64,000 bases of DNA from Novosphingobium sp. PhB57 (GCF_004342985.1 NZ_SMBO01000009.1:1-64000), one strand, 5' to 3'; positions 44,721 through 54,352 are shown, counted from the stretch's first letter. Notes: a model not told the origin generated them from the sequence alone. Translations and numbers: made by a program.

Positions 44721-45950
44721 TCAGGCCGCCGCGGGTTGCAGCCCGGCCGTGCGCGAGACGATATCCGCTGCAATGCGGATCGGATCCTCGCCGGCGATGA
44801 AGGGGGTGCCGTCGGGCTTCCAGTCGAGGCCGCCGATCGAATAGCGCATCCGCTCCTTCTGCCAGGCCACGTAGGCGCGGTGATCGGCGAAGGCCTGGTC
44901 GATCGCGGCGATCGGGTCGGCATCGGGCGTGACGACATCCCCGAAGTGCCACATGGCGTAGTCCTCGCAGTCCTGCCAGTCGGCGCCATGGGCATTGACG
45001 AAGAGGCAGGCGCGCGGGCGGATCAGGAACTCGTAGACCTGGCTGCTGACATCGCCCAGGTAGAGATCCGCGCCGCAGGTATACGTCATGTCGTTGCAGC
45101 GCGGAGAGCCCAGGTCGACGATCACTTGCCCCGGCACGGCCAGCGCTTCCCATTCGCGGCGCTGGCGCGCGGACCAGCGCGCGGCCATGCGGACGTGCGG
45201 CGCGACGACCAGGTTGTAGCGGCCGTCCCTGACCACGGACTCGATCAGTTTCCGGGCGAAAGCGTCGAAGGAATTGAGCTTCCTGGTGAAGTGCGGGTTG
45301 TAAAGGATCGTCTTGCGCCCGTTCGCGAAGAGCGGCGCGCGGTCGATCCCCGTTCGCAGCATCGCGGCGAGCTTGATCGGGCCGGCGGCCGTGCAGCGTT
45401 CCGGGGTGACGAGATCGGCCTCCAGCAGGCGGTCGCGGTCCTTGGCGCCGGCCACGATGACGTGGTCGAACAGCTCGAAGCGCTTCTCGAAACCGACGGC
45501 GCGGTCTCCGGCACCGTGGGGAATGTGCACGAGCAGCGGGCATTGCTTCCACAGCCGCGGCAGGATCGTCGAGGTCCGCTCGGCGCAGAGGATCAGTTCG
45601 GCATCGCGCAGCAGCGGCGACCAGTAGAGCAGGCGGGCCAGCTTGCGCGCGAAGCCCGGAACGATCGCGCCGAGTGCGGGCGGAAGGCGCATCTCCACCA
45701 GGGCCGGCAGCGGCAGCCCCATGCCGGCGGCAAGATCGCGCACTGCGCGGGCATCGGCGGCCTTGGGCACGAAGATCTTCACCGTGCCCGGATGGCGCCG
45801 CTCCAGTTCGCAGGCCACCGGGACGATATGGGGCAACTGATGCGCGCCGCCGATCGCCAGGACATGGATGAGGCCGGGCTTCGCGCCCCGCAGCGTGGTG
45901 GCGGGCGGCGGCATGGGAACGTGCGAGGGGGCTGCAATCAAAGCGGACAT
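44721..45950 (-). CDS. CDP-glycerol glycerophosphotransferase-like glycosyltransferase
   Basis: Product of 409 residues from ATG 45950 (MSALIAAPSHVPMP). A GT-B-fold protein resembling the TagB/TagF-type glycerophosphotransferases: an N-terminal Rossmann half (GLIHVLAIGGAHQLPHIVPV), central HIPHGAGDRAVGFEKRFELF and HVIVAGAKDRDRL, and the C-terminal donor-binding half with DLYLGDVSSQVYEFLIRPRA, where the DxSS pattern matches the family. It may add polyol-phosphate or sugar-phosphate units to a surface polymer. The frame remains open upstream to 46736 but that is the shadow of the response regulator gene. Convergent with the efflux operon; divergent from the two-component system. Confidence 0.75.
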   Translation of the reverse strand: MSALIAAPSHVPMPPPATTLRGAKPGLIHVLAIGGAHQLPHIVPVACELERRHPGTVKIFVPKAADARAVRDLAAGMGLPLPALVEMRLPPALGAIVPGFARKLARLLYWSPLLRDAELILCAERTSTILPRLWKQCPLLVHIPHGAGDRAVGFEKRFELFDHVIVAGAKDRDRLLEADLVTPERCTAAGPIKLAAMLRTGIDRAPLFANGRKTILYNPHFTRKLNSFDAFARKLIESVVRDGRYNLVVAPHVRMAARWSARQRREWEALAVPGQVIVDLGSPRCNDMTYTCGADLYLGDVSSQVYEFLIRPRACLFVNAHGADWQDCEDYAMWHFGDVVTPDADPIAAIDQAFADHRAYVAWQKERMRYSIGGLDWKPDGTPFIAGEDPIRIAADIVSRTAGLQPAAA

Positions 45951-46097
45951 CCTGTCCCCATGCGCGATTTCCGTCGCGGGATGATTGCGGAAACATTTGG
46001 ATTTGCCCATCTTGCCGCGCCGACCCCGCTCTCGACGGCGCGGCCTCGTGCCGGTACGAGCACGATTCCCGTCCTTAATCCCGCCCGGACCCGAACA

Positions 46098-46775
46098 ATG
46101 CAGATACTGCTGGTCGAAGACGATGAAAGCCTGGCCGCCCATGTCGCGGCAGGGCTTCGCGAGGCCGGCCATGTCGTGGAACACTGCGCGGATGGGCGCG
46201 AGGGCCTGGTCCAGGCGACTTGCGAGATCTACGACGTGATCGTGCTGGACCGTATGCTCCCTTCGCTCGACGGGCTCAAGCTGCTGGCGGCGCTGCGGGC
46301 GACGGAGAACGCCACGCCGGTGCTGATCGTCAGTGCGCTGGGCGATGTGGACGAGCGCGTGCGTGGCCTGCGGGCGGGCGGGGACGACTACATGGCCAAG
46401 CCCTTCGCCATGTCCGAACTGCTCGCCCGGGTCGAGAGCCTGGGCAGGCGCGGCGCGGCGGTTGCGGAGCCGAGCGACCATTTGCGGGTGGCGGACCTGG
46501 AGATCGACCTTGTCGCCCATGTCGTCTCGCGCGCCGGGCGCCGGATCAACCTGACCCTGCGGGAACTGCGAATCCTGGCCTATCTGGCGCGCAATGCCGG
46601 GCGGGTGGTGACGCGGTCCATGCTGTTGGAGAACGTCTGGGACTACAATTTCGACCCCCAGACCAATATCATCGACCAGCACATCTCGAAGCTGCGGCAG
46701 AAGATCGCGCGGGAGGACGAGGCGCCGCTGATCCATACGATCAGGGGGCTCGGCTATGTCATGCGCCCCGAATGA
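46098..46775 (+). CDS. OmpR/PhoB-family response regulator
   Basis: Product of 225 residues. Receiver domain 1-115 with acidic pair EDD near the N-terminus, phosphoacceptor Asp in DVIVLDRMLPSLDG, Thr/Ser in LIVSALG and Lys in DYMAKPF. Winged-helix DNA-binding domain about 130-222 (LRELRILAYLARNAGRVVTR, NIIDQHISKLRQKI, HTIRGLGYVMRPE). Start ATG 46098 precedes the canonical QILLVEDDE. The partner histidine kinase gene follows 29 bp downstream. Possible targets are the neighbouring efflux operon or surface-polymer gene; this is inference. Confidence 0.95.
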   Translation: MQILLVEDDESLAAHVAAGLREAGHVVEHCADGREGLVQATCEIYDVIVLDRMLPSLDGLKLLAALRATENATPVLIVSALGDVDERVRGLRAGGDDYMAKPFAMSELLARVESLGRRGAAVAEPSDHLRVADLEIDLVAHVVSRAGRRINLTLRELRILAYLARNAGRVVTRSMLLENVWDYNFDPQTNIIDQHISKLRQKIAREDEAPLIHTIRGLGYVMRPE

Positions 46776-46804
46776 CCGCGGCCTGATACCGGGATGATGC
46801 GGCC

Positions 46805-48184
46805 ATGACCCGCCTTTTTCGCAGCCTGTCGTTCCGTCTGGCGCTGACCTATGCGCTGCTGTTCAGCCTGTCCGTCGGCCTGCTGTTCGGCGCGGGGTAC
46901 TGGTGGCGGGTGGTGCGGCCGATGGCGGACGTGCGGGCCACGGTGGAGGCCGAGGCGGGCGAGGTGGCGCGGATCTATCGCAAGTCGGGGATCGCCGCGG
47001 CCCGCGCGGCGCTGGACCGGCGCGCGCATACCGCTGCGGCGCGCGTGCCCTTTCATGTGCTGGTGGCGCCCGATGGCGAGATCGTGGTCGCCAATCTGCC
47101 GAGCTGGCCGCCGCGGCCGGCGCGGGATCTTTCGGTGATCGAGGCGGACAAGTTCGTCGACGGGTTCGAGATCGACCATTCCGCTTTCGTCCGCGATCGG
47201 GCCATGCCGGACGGCGCGCGCGTGATCGTGGGGCGCGACGTGCAGGACATCGTCGATGACGAGGACCTGCTGCGCACCGGTGCTCTCTGGATGCTCTTCG
47301 GCTCGCTGGCGCTGGGCATAACCGGCGGCTGGCTGATGAGCCAGGCCATCGGCAAGCGGATCGAGGCGGTGGTGAACACCGCGCTCCAGGTGATGGAGGG
47401 GGACTTGTCCGGCCGTGTCCCGGTGCGTGGCACGCGCGACGATTTCGACCGGCTCTGCGCGACGCTCAACCTGATGCTGTCGCGGATAGAGACCCTGTTC
47501 GAGGCGGTGCGGCGCGTGTCTGACAATGTCGCGCACGAGCTGCGCACCCCGCTGGCGCGTCTGGCGGGCAAGCTGGAAGTGCTGGAACACGATCTTGGCG
47601 AGGAGTTCAGAGGCGATCCCGCCGCGCGGCAGGCGGTGGCCGAAGCCATCGTCGAGGCCAACCGGCTGCGGGCGATCTTCGCAGCCCTGATCCGCATCTC
47701 GCGCCTGGAAGGCGGCCGGGCGACGGTGCATCTTCAGCGCACAGACGTTGTGCAACTGCTGGAAGACGTGGTGGAATTCTACCAGCCCGAGGCCGAGCGG
47801 CGCGGTATCGATCTGGTGCTCGACGCGCGGCGGCCGCTGGTGGCGGATCTCGATCTGGACATGGTGTTTCAGGCGATGTCCAACTTGCTCGACAATGCCC
47901 TGAAGCATGTGCCGGACGGTAGCCGCGTCGATGTGCGGGCCGGGCGGCAGGGCGCAGAGCTTCTGCTGGCCGTGGCAGACAACGGGCCGGGCCTGTCCCC
48001 CGCCGATCTTGCGCGGGTGACCGAGCCGTTCTACCGCGCCGAGGGTTCGGCGGGAATCCCCGGTGAAGGGCTTGGGCTAAGCATGGTCGCCGCGATCGCG
48101 CAAGTTCACGGGGCGAGGGTCGTTTTCAGCGACAATCGTCCGGGCCTGAGCGTAGTGCTGCGCTTTCCCGTCAGGCCGTTATAG
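46805..48184 (+). CDS. sensor histidine kinase (EnvZ/QseC-like)
   Basis: Membrane sensor of 459 residues that should phosphorylate the upstream response regulator. TM1 about 10-34, a periplasmic region about 35-155 without a recognised ligand domain, TM2 about 158-180 (GALWMLFGSLALGITGGWLM), HAMP about 180-232, and an H-box with the phosphoacceptor His in SDNVAHELRTPLARL. The N-box is MSNLLDNALKHVPDGSRV, followed by the G1 ADNGPGLSPADLARV and G2 GIPGEGLGLSMVAAI ATP-binding motifs. Signal unknown. Confidence 0.95.
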   Translation: MTRLFRSLSFRLALTYALLFSLSVGLLFGAGYWWRVVRPMADVRATVEAEAGEVARIYRKSGIAAARAALDRRAHTAAARVPFHVLVAPDGEIVVANLPSWPPRPARDLSVIEADKFVDGFEIDHSAFVRDRAMPDGARVIVGRDVQDIVDDEDLLRTGALWMLFGSLALGITGGWLMSQAIGKRIEAVVNTALQVMEGDLSGRVPVRGTRDDFDRLCATLNLMLSRIETLFEAVRRVSDNVAHELRTPLARLAGKLEVLEHDLGEEFRGDPAARQAVAEAIVEANRLRAIFAALIRISRLEGGRATVHLQRTDVVQLLEDVVEFYQPEAERRGIDLVLDARRPLVADLDLDMVFQAMSNLLDNALKHVPDGSRVDVRAGRQGAELLLAVADNGPGLSPADLARVTEPFYRAEGSAGIPGEGLGLSMVAAIAQVHGARVVFSDNRPGLSVVLRFPVRPL

Positions 48185-48242
48185 CATGCCGCTGCAGGGT
48201 CATCTTCCACCCGCCATTCAACGTTCTTGATGCCTTAAAAAA

Positions 48243-48256
48243 ATATACGATATATA
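48243..48256. promoter_or_regulatory. putative GntR operator, site B (ATATACGATATATA)
   Basis: AT-rich site 50 bp upstream of the GntR-family regulator start, containing the shared 10-mer TATACGATAT (48244-48253). Read symmetrically it is ATATA-CGA-TATAT. Its position suggests autoregulation of the regulator. Confidence 0.5.
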
Positions 48257-48305
48257 ATCTGTTCATTTTCAGGCTAGCCAGATCGGTTTCGATATTACAG
48301 ACCAA

Positions 48306-49079
48306 ATGCAAACGACGAGAGCGAGCATGATGGCAAACAAGAGGCCGGGCATGGAATCAGGCGAGGCCGGCGAAGCGCTTCCGCTGTTGAGCGGGCGCCT
48401 GCATCATGCAGTGGCCCAAAGACTGGCCACGCATGTCGTCAATGGCGACTATCCTCCGGGGCACGTATTCCCGGCCGAAGTGGAGCATGCCGAACTGCTC
48501 GGCGTCTCGCGCTCGGTCCTGCGCGAGGCGTTTCGCATGTTGACGGCGAAGGGCCTGGTCAGCAGCAGGCCCAAGGCGGGGACTCGCGTGAACGAGCGGC
48601 GCAAATGGAACCTGCTCGATCCCGATGTGCTCTCCTGGCAGATCCAGTGCGGCGCCAGCGACGAATTCCTGCGCGACTTGTTCGAACTGCGCATGGTGGT
48701 GGAGCCGCAAGCAGCGGAAATGGCTGCCCTGCGGCGAGACGAGCGGCAATTGCTGGACATGGCCAACGCGCTGGATTCGATGGAGCGCTATACCCTCACC
48801 AGCCCCAAGGGCCGGGCGGCGGACATCCGCTTCCACGAACTGCTGATGGAGGCCACCCGCAACGAAATGCTGCTGGCGCTGTCGAACTCGATCTCGACCG
48901 CCATCGCCTCGACGACGGCGATCAAGCACGGCATGCAGGACAGCCCGCGCGATCCCATGCCCGAGCATCACGCGCTCTATGCCCAGATCGCCGAGGGCAA
49001 TCCTGCAAAGGCCCGCAAGGCGATGATCACGCTGATCGAACTCGCCCATGCCGATACCCAAGTGGCACTGCGCCGCTGA
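48306..49079 (+). CDS. FadR-subfamily GntR transcriptional regulator
   Basis: Product of 257 residues. N-terminal winged helix-turn-helix about 30-100 (GRLHHAVAQRLATHVVNGDY, AELLGVSRSVLREAFRMLTA, SRPKAGTRVNERRKWNLLDP). C-terminal all-helical FCD ligand domain about 115-245, with putative metal-site residues in FELRMVVEPQAAEMAA, RFHELLMEATRNEML and EHHALYAQIAEGN. The start is uncertain: ATG 48306, 48327 or 48330, none with a perfect ribosome site. It lies 90 bp upstream of the GH127 gene. Members of this group sense sugar acids, so the inducer may be a pentose-derived acid. Confidence 0.93.
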   Translation: MQTTRASMMANKRPGMESGEAGEALPLLSGRLHHAVAQRLATHVVNGDYPPGHVFPAEVEHAELLGVSRSVLREAFRMLTAKGLVSSRPKAGTRVNERRKWNLLDPDVLSWQIQCGASDEFLRDLFELRMVVEPQAAEMAALRRDERQLLDMANALDSMERYTLTSPKGRAADIRFHELLMEATRNEMLLALSNSISTAIASTTAIKHGMQDSPRDPMPEHHALYAQIAEGNPAKARKAMITLIELAHADTQVALRR

Positions 49080-49135
49080 AGTCGTGACGGAATTGCTGCA
49101 AAGAAAGGATTGACTCCAGACCCCCTCGTTCTATC

Positions 49136-49153
49136 AATACCGTATACGATATT
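49136..49153. promoter_or_regulatory. putative GntR operator, site C (AATACCGTATACGATATT)
   Basis: An 18-bp near-perfect palindrome centred on CGTATACG (16 of 18 positions symmetric), ending 16 bases before the GH127 ATG. It contains the shared TATACGATAT (49143-49152). At this distance it should overlap the promoter or start region, so binding would repress transcription. Confidence 0.6.
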
Positions 49154-49169
49154 CGATAGGGGTTTTAAA

Positions 49170-51530
49170 ATGCAGGCCAATCGGCGCGAATGGATGGCTG
49201 GCGTGGCGGCGCTGGCTATTTGCTCTGTCCCTCTCAAGGGCTTTGCGGCCGTCGTCGCTCCCAAGCTGCCGATCAAGGCGAAGCCGCTGCCGCTGACCGA
49301 CGTGCGCCTGGCGCCGTCGGACTATGCCACGGCGGTGGAAGTCAATGTCGACTACCTGATGTCGCTCAGCCCCGATCGCTTCCTGCACAACTTCCGCAAG
49401 TACGCCGGGCTGGAGCCCAAGGCGCCGATCTACGGCGGCTGGGAATCCGATACCATCGCCGGCCATACGCTGGGCCACTACATGACCGCGCTGGTGCTGA
49501 CCTGGCAGCAGACGGGCAACCCCGAATGCCGCCGCCGCGCCGACTATATCGTCGACGAACTGGCGCTGTGTCAGGCGCAGCGCACGGACGGCTACATCGG
49601 CGCGCTCGGCCGCAAGACCAAGGACGGCAAGGTCGTCGACGGGCAGGAAATCTTCCCCGAGGTCATGCGCGGCGAGATCAAGTCCGGCGGGTTCGACCTC
49701 AACGGATCGTGGTCGCCGCTCTACACCGTGCACAAGTACTTCGCCGGCCTGCTCGATATCCATTCGGCCTGGGGCAATGCCAAGGCGCTGGATGTGGTCA
49801 TCGGCCTCGGCGGGTACTTCGAGAAGGTCTTCGCCGCGCTTGACGACAAGCAGATGCAGGAACTTCTGGGCTGCGAATATGGCGGGCTCAACGAAAGCTA
49901 TGCCGAACTCTACGCCCAGACCGGCGACCTGCGCTGGCTCAAGGTGGCGGAACGCATCTACGACAAGAAGGTGCTCGACCCGCTGGTGGCGCAGGAGGAC
50001 AAGCTCTCCAACTTCCACGCCAATACGCAGGTGCCCAAGCTGATCGGCCTGGCGCGCATCCACGAGCTGACCGGCAAGGACGAGCCGGGCCGCGCCGCCC
50101 GCTTCTTCTGGGAACGCGTGACCCAGCATCACAGCTACGTGATCGGCGGCAATGCCGACCGCGAGTATTTCTTCGAGCCCGATACCGTCGCGTTGCACCT
50201 CACGGAATCCACCTGCGAGCATTGCAACACCTACAACATGCTCAAGCTGACCCGTCAGCTCTACGCGTGGCAGCCGGACGGCGCGCTGTTCGACTATTAC
50301 GAACGCGCGCACCTCAACCACGTCATGTCGGCGCAGAACCCCGAGACGGGCGGCTTCACGTACATGACCCCGATGATGAGCGGCGCCCCGCGCGGCTATT
50401 CGGGCCCGGGCGAGGAAGCCTTCTGGTGCTGCGTGGGCTCGGGCATGGAAAGCCATTCCAAGCACGGCGATTCCATCTTCTGGGAAGGCGATGATACCTT
50501 CTTCGTCAACCTCTACATCCCCTCGACCGGGCAGTGGAAGGCCAAGGGCGCGGCCTTCACCATCGCCACCGAATATCCCTTCAAGTCGGACGTGAAGATC
50601 ACGCTGGACGCGGTGAAGCAGGGCAAGTTCGCCGTGGCGCTGCGCATTCCGGGCTGGTCGAACGGCAAGGCCACCATCACTGTCAACGGCGCTCCGGTGC
50701 CCGCCACGCCGGTCGGCGGCTATGCCGTGATCGACCGCCGCTGGAAGAAGGGCGACGTGATCGCGCTCAACCTGCCGCTGGAACTGCGCCTTGAAACCGC
50801 GCAGGGCTCGCAGGACGTGGTGGCCGTGGTGCGCGGCCCGATGGTCATGGCCGCCGATCTCGGCCCGGCCGAAATGGAGTTCACCGGGGTGGAGCCCGCG
50901 ATGGTGGGCGACAACCCGCTGGCCGCTTTCGCGCCGATGGTCTCGGACCGTCCGCGTTATCAGACCACCGGCATCATCCGTCCGGGCGACCGCATGTTCG
51001 CGCCGTTCTACAGCCAGTACGACCGCCGCAGCGCCGTCTACTTCAAGCGCTTCACCGAAAGCGGCTGGAAGACGGAAGAAGCCGCGTTCCTGGCCGAACA
51101 GGCACGCCAGAAGGACCTCGCCGCCCGCTCGATCGACATCATGCACCTGGGCGAAATGCAGCCTGAGCGCGACCACGAGCTGACCTCGGAAATCTCCTAT
51201 CCGGTCTCCTATCGTGGCCGCAATGGACGCGATGCCCGCTCAGGCGGCTTCTTCGAGTTCAAGATGAAGGTGAAGCCGGGCCCGCTGCTGCTTCAGGCGA
51301 GCTACTGGGGCAGCGAGCGTTCGCGGGTGTTCGACATCCTGGTCGATAACGTGAAGATCGCCACCCAGAAGCTCGACAACGATGCGGCGGGCAAGTTCTT
51401 CGATGTCGATTATCCGCTGCCCGAGGCGCTCACCAAGGGCAAGAGCAGCGTGAAGGTGCGCTTCGTGCCGCATGATCGCAGCTCGGCCGGTCCGGTCTTC
51501 GGCGTGCGCCTGTTTACCGAGAAGAAATGA
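49170..51530 (+). CDS. secreted GH127 beta-L-arabinofuranosidase
   Basis: Releases beta-L-arabinofuranose from plant glycoprotein or arabinan oligosaccharides. Product of 786 residues. N-terminal export signal (NRREWMAGVAALAICSVPLK). The (alpha/alpha)6 barrel is typical of the family: PIYGGWESDTIAGHTLGHYM, GYIGAL, the NGSWSPLYTVHKYFAGLLD stretch. The GH127 zinc/cysteine nucleophile site is visible as ESTCEHCNTYNML and EEAFWCCVGSGMESHSK, containing the clustered Cys residues. C-terminal beta-sandwich domains follow. ATG 49170 sits just after operator site C. The next frame starts within its stop codon (ATGA at 51527), so the two are translationally coupled. Confidence 0.93.
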   Translation: MQANRREWMAGVAALAICSVPLKGFAAVVAPKLPIKAKPLPLTDVRLAPSDYATAVEVNVDYLMSLSPDRFLHNFRKYAGLEPKAPIYGGWESDTIAGHTLGHYMTALVLTWQQTGNPECRRRADYIVDELALCQAQRTDGYIGALGRKTKDGKVVDGQEIFPEVMRGEIKSGGFDLNGSWSPLYTVHKYFAGLLDIHSAWGNAKALDVVIGLGGYFEKVFAALDDKQMQELLGCEYGGLNESYAELYAQTGDLRWLKVAERIYDKKVLDPLVAQEDKLSNFHANTQVPKLIGLARIHELTGKDEPGRAARFFWERVTQHHSYVIGGNADREYFFEPDTVALHLTESTCEHCNTYNMLKLTRQLYAWQPDGALFDYYERAHLNHVMSAQNPETGGFTYMTPMMSGAPRGYSGPGEEAFWCCVGSGMESHSKHGDSIFWEGDDTFFVNLYIPSTGQWKAKGAAFTIATEYPFKSDVKITLDAVKQGKFAVALRIPGWSNGKATITVNGAPVPATPVGGYAVIDRRWKKGDVIALNLPLELRLETAQGSQDVVAVVRGPMVMAADLGPAEMEFTGVEPAMVGDNPLAAFAPMVSDRPRYQTTGIIRPGDRMFAPFYSQYDRRSAVYFKRFTESGWKTEEAAFLAEQARQKDLAARSIDIMHLGEMQPERDHELTSEISYPVSYRGRNGRDARSGGFFEFKMKVKPGPLLLQASYWGSERSRVFDILVDNVKIATQKLDNDAAGKFFDVDYPLPEALTKGKSSVKVRFVPHDRSSAGPVFGVRLFTEKK

Positions 51531-54346
51531 GCCTGTCCTTGAGTGAAGACGTTGCCCTGACGATAGCCGAGGCGGACGAACTCGCCCGCACGGTGCTCGA
51601 AGCCTGGGGTCTTGCGCCCGATCATGCCGCCGCGGTCGCCCACACCATGGTGTCGGGCGAGCGGGACGGCTGCACCTCGCACGGGCTTTACCGCCTCCTC
51701 GTCGCCGCCAATTCGGTCGAGCGCGGGGTGGTGGTGCCCGATGCCGTGCCGGAAGTGAGCGAGCCTGCCCAGGCGCTGGTGCGCGTGGACGGCAAGGGCG
51801 GTTTCGCCCAGCTTCCCTTCGAGCGCGGCATGCCGCTCTTGGTCGAGAAGGCACGGAAGTTCGGCATCGCCGCCATGGCGCTGAACAATGTCGTCCACTT
51901 TGCCGCGCTCTGGCCCGAGGTCGAGGCGCTGGCCGAGCAGGGGCTCGTCGCCTTTGCCTTCACGCCAAGCCATTCCTGGGTCGCGCCTGCGGGCGGGACC
52001 AAGCCGGTGTTCGGCACCAATCCGATCGCTTTCGGCTGGCCGCGTCCAGATCGCGCGCCTTTCGTGTTCGACTTCGCCACCAGCGCGGTTGCGCGCGGCG
52101 AGATCGAACTGCACCGCCGCGCGGGCAAGGAAATCCCGCTCGACTGGGGCTATGACGCGGACGGCAATCCGTCGAGCGATGCCAAGGCCGTGCTCGACGG
52201 CGCCATGCGCACCTTCGGCGGCCACAAGGGCTCGGCGCTTGCGGCGATGGTCGAACTGCTGGCAGGTCCGCTGATCGGCGACATGACCAGCGCGGAATCG
52301 ATGGCGGCCGATCAGGACCGCGGCGGCTCTCCCATCGGCGGCGAATTCATCATCGCCATCGACCCGGCGGGCTTCCTTGGCGCGGGTGTGGAGGAGCATC
52401 TGCGCCGCGCCGAAGCCATGTTCGACATGATCGAAGGGCAGGGCGCGCGCCTGCCGGGATCGCGCCGCCTGATCGCGCGCGCGCGATCCGACAAGGAGGG
52501 GCTGCGCATTCCGGCGAAGCTCCACCAGGACATTCTCGAGGTTCTCGAAAGGGGAAATGACGTGAAGAATTCGGTTGGCCGGGCCATGTTGCTGGCCGGC
52601 GCCGCTCTGGCCGCCTCGCCCTCCATGGTTGCCGCCGCTCCTGCCGCCCAGCATGCCGTGAAGCAGACCGCCGACCAGGCGTTCGAGGCGGTCTACACGG
52701 CGGAATATACCTGGCGCCAGGGCCAGTTCGCGCCCTGCGAGGACACGCCGAAGGACTGCAAGGTCACCCTGCCCGACCTCGGCCCCAAGGCGCAGGCCGA
52801 ACGCCTCGCGCGCTGGGAGCAGGTGGAAGGCCAGCTTGCCGCCATCGACCAGAAGCAGCTCTCGCCCGCCAACCGCGTGAACTTTGCCGTCTACAAGGGC
52901 CAGGTCGACGCGTTCCTCGCCTCGCAGCGATTCCGCGATTACGAGAAGCCGTTCAACGCCGACACCAGCTTCTGGGGCGATCTGGCCGACTGGGCGCGCA
53001 ATCCGGTCAAGGACCAGGCCGCTGCCGAGAACTACCTGGCGATGCTGCGCGAGATCCCGCGCTATTACGACCAGCAGATCGAGAACATGCGCGCGGGCTT
53101 GAAGCGCGGCTTCACCGGCCCGCAAGTGACGTTGACCGGGCGTGACAAGGGCATCGAGCTGGTGGTCCAGGCCAAGACGGCGGAAGCCTCGCCGTTCTAT
53201 GAGCCGCTGCGCAAGCTGCCTTCGACGATCCCTGCCGCCGAGCAGGAAAAGCTGCGCGCCGAGGCCCGCACGCTCATTTCCGGCGGCGTCGTGCCGGCCC
53301 ATGCCAAGCTGCTCACCTTCATGCGCAGTGAATACGAGGTCGGCGCGCGCAAGTCGCTGGCGGCCTACGACCTGCCGGACGGCAAGGCCTATTACCAGTC
53401 GAAGATCGCCGAGTTCGTCACGCTCGACAGGACGCCGGAGCAGATCCACCAGATCGGCCTCAGCGAAATGGCGCGCATCCGTTCGCAGATGGCCGAAGTG
53501 ATGCAGCAGGTGGAGTTCAAGGGCGACCTCAAGGCGTTCCTGCACTTCCTGCGCACCGATCCGCAGTTCTATCCCAAGACCCCGAACGAGTTGCTCTATC
53601 GCGCCGCCTGGATCGCCAAGACCTTCGACGGCAAGGCGGACCAGTTCTTCGGCCACATGCCGCGCAGCCGCTTTGCCATCAAGCCGGTGCCGGACGACAT
53701 CGCGCCCTTCTACACCGGCGGCCGCGGCGGTCCCGGCATCTATCTGGTCAACACCTACGACCTGCCCAGTCGCCCGTTCTATTCGCAGATCGCGCTGACC
53801 CTGCACGAATCCGCGCCGGGCCATGCCATGCAGATGCCGCTGGCGATGGAGAACAAGGACCTGCCGGCCTTCCGCCGCGACAGCTACCTCTCGGCCTACG
53901 GCGAAGGCTGGGCGCTCTATTGCGAGGCGCTGGGCGAGGACATGGGCATGTACGAAACGCCCTACGACCGCTTCGGCATGCTCAGCTACCAGGCCTGGCG
54001 CGCCTCGCGCCTGGTGGTCGATACCGGTATCCACGCCATGGGCTGGACCCGCGAGCAGGCTCAGCAATACTTGCGCGACAACACGGCGCTTTCCGATCAC
54101 GAGATCGAGACCGAGGTGGACCGCTACATCTCCTGGCCTGGGCAGGCCCTGTCCTACTACATGGGCCAACTCGCCTTCGTGGACGCGCGCAAGAAGGCGG
54201 AGACCGCGCTTGGTCCCAAGTTCAATATCCGCGCCTTCCATGACGCCGTGCTGGAACTGGGCGGCGTGCCGCTGCCGCTGATCGATCAGCGCGTGGACCA
54301 GCTTATCAAGGATGGCGGCAAGGGCCCTTATCCGGACGAGGAATAA
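51527..54346 (+). CDS. continuous frame: Ldh/malate-lactate dehydrogenase-like protein joined to DUF885 metallopeptidase-like protein
   Basis: One uninterrupted frame of 939 codons encodes two normally separate proteins. Residues 1-345 are a full-length Ldh_2 (malate/L-lactate dehydrogenase, sulfolactate/ureidoglycolate type) NAD(P) enzyme: HTMVSGERDGCTSHGLYRL, NNVVHFAALWPEVEALAEQG, GGTKPVFGTNPIAFGWPRPD, GGHKGSALAAMVELLAG. Residues about 346-939 are a full-length DUF885 protein with the putative zinc motif LTLHESAPGHAMQ and the Glu in YGEGWALYCEALG, and it begins with a Sec signal peptide (VKNSVGRAMLLAGAALAASP). A GTG with AAAGGGGA upstream marks an internal start at 52562, so two proteins are probably made. 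A cytosolic enzyme fused in front of a signal peptide is unlikely to be the functional form. The Ldh part then lacks its own stop. Operon with GH127. Confidence 0.85.
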   Translation: MSLSLSEDVALTIAEADELARTVLEAWGLAPDHAAAVAHTMVSGERDGCTSHGLYRLLVAANSVERGVVVPDAVPEVSEPAQALVRVDGKGGFAQLPFERGMPLLVEKARKFGIAAMALNNVVHFAALWPEVEALAEQGLVAFAFTPSHSWVAPAGGTKPVFGTNPIAFGWPRPDRAPFVFDFATSAVARGEIELHRRAGKEIPLDWGYDADGNPSSDAKAVLDGAMRTFGGHKGSALAAMVELLAGPLIGDMTSAESMAADQDRGGSPIGGEFIIAIDPAGFLGAGVEEHLRRAEAMFDMIEGQGARLPGSRRLIARARSDKEGLRIPAKLHQDILEVLERGNDVKNSVGRAMLLAGAALAASPSMVAAAPAAQHAVKQTADQAFEAVYTAEYTWRQGQFAPCEDTPKDCKVTLPDLGPKAQAERLARWEQVEGQLAAIDQKQLSPANRVNFAVYKGQVDAFLASQRFRDYEKPFNADTSFWGDLADWARNPVKDQAAAENYLAMLREIPRYYDQQIENMRAGLKRGFTGPQVTLTGRDKGIELVVQAKTAEASPFYEPLRKLPSTIPAAEQEKLRAEARTLISGGVVPAHAKLLTFMRSEYEVGARKSLAAYDLPDGKAYYQSKIAEFVTLDRTPEQIHQIGLSEMARIRSQMAEVMQQVEFKGDLKAFLHFLRTDPQFYPKTPNELLYRAAWIAKTFDGKADQFFGHMPRSRFAIKPVPDDIAPFYTGGRGGPGIYLVNTYDLPSRPFYSQIALTLHESAPGHAMQMPLAMENKDLPAFRRDSYLSAYGEGWALYCEALGEDMGMYETPYDRFGMLSYQAWRASRLVVDTGIHAMGWTREQAQQYLRDNTALSDHEIETEVDRYISWPGQALSYYMGQLAFVDARKKAETALGPKFNIRAFHDAVLELGGVPLPLIDQRVDQLIKDGGKGPYPDEE
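52548..52564 (+). promoter_or_regulatory. internal ribosome site and GTG start for the DUF885 protein
   Basis: AAAGGGGA (52548-52555) is six bases upstream of GTG 52562, which opens a typical signal peptide. Starting here gives a 594-residue DUF885 protein, the usual size. An out-of-frame ATG-ACG-TGA lies at 52557-52565, which would be where the dehydrogenase ended if the frame were shifted by one base. Confidence 0.65.
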
Positions 54347-54352
54347 GCCGAG

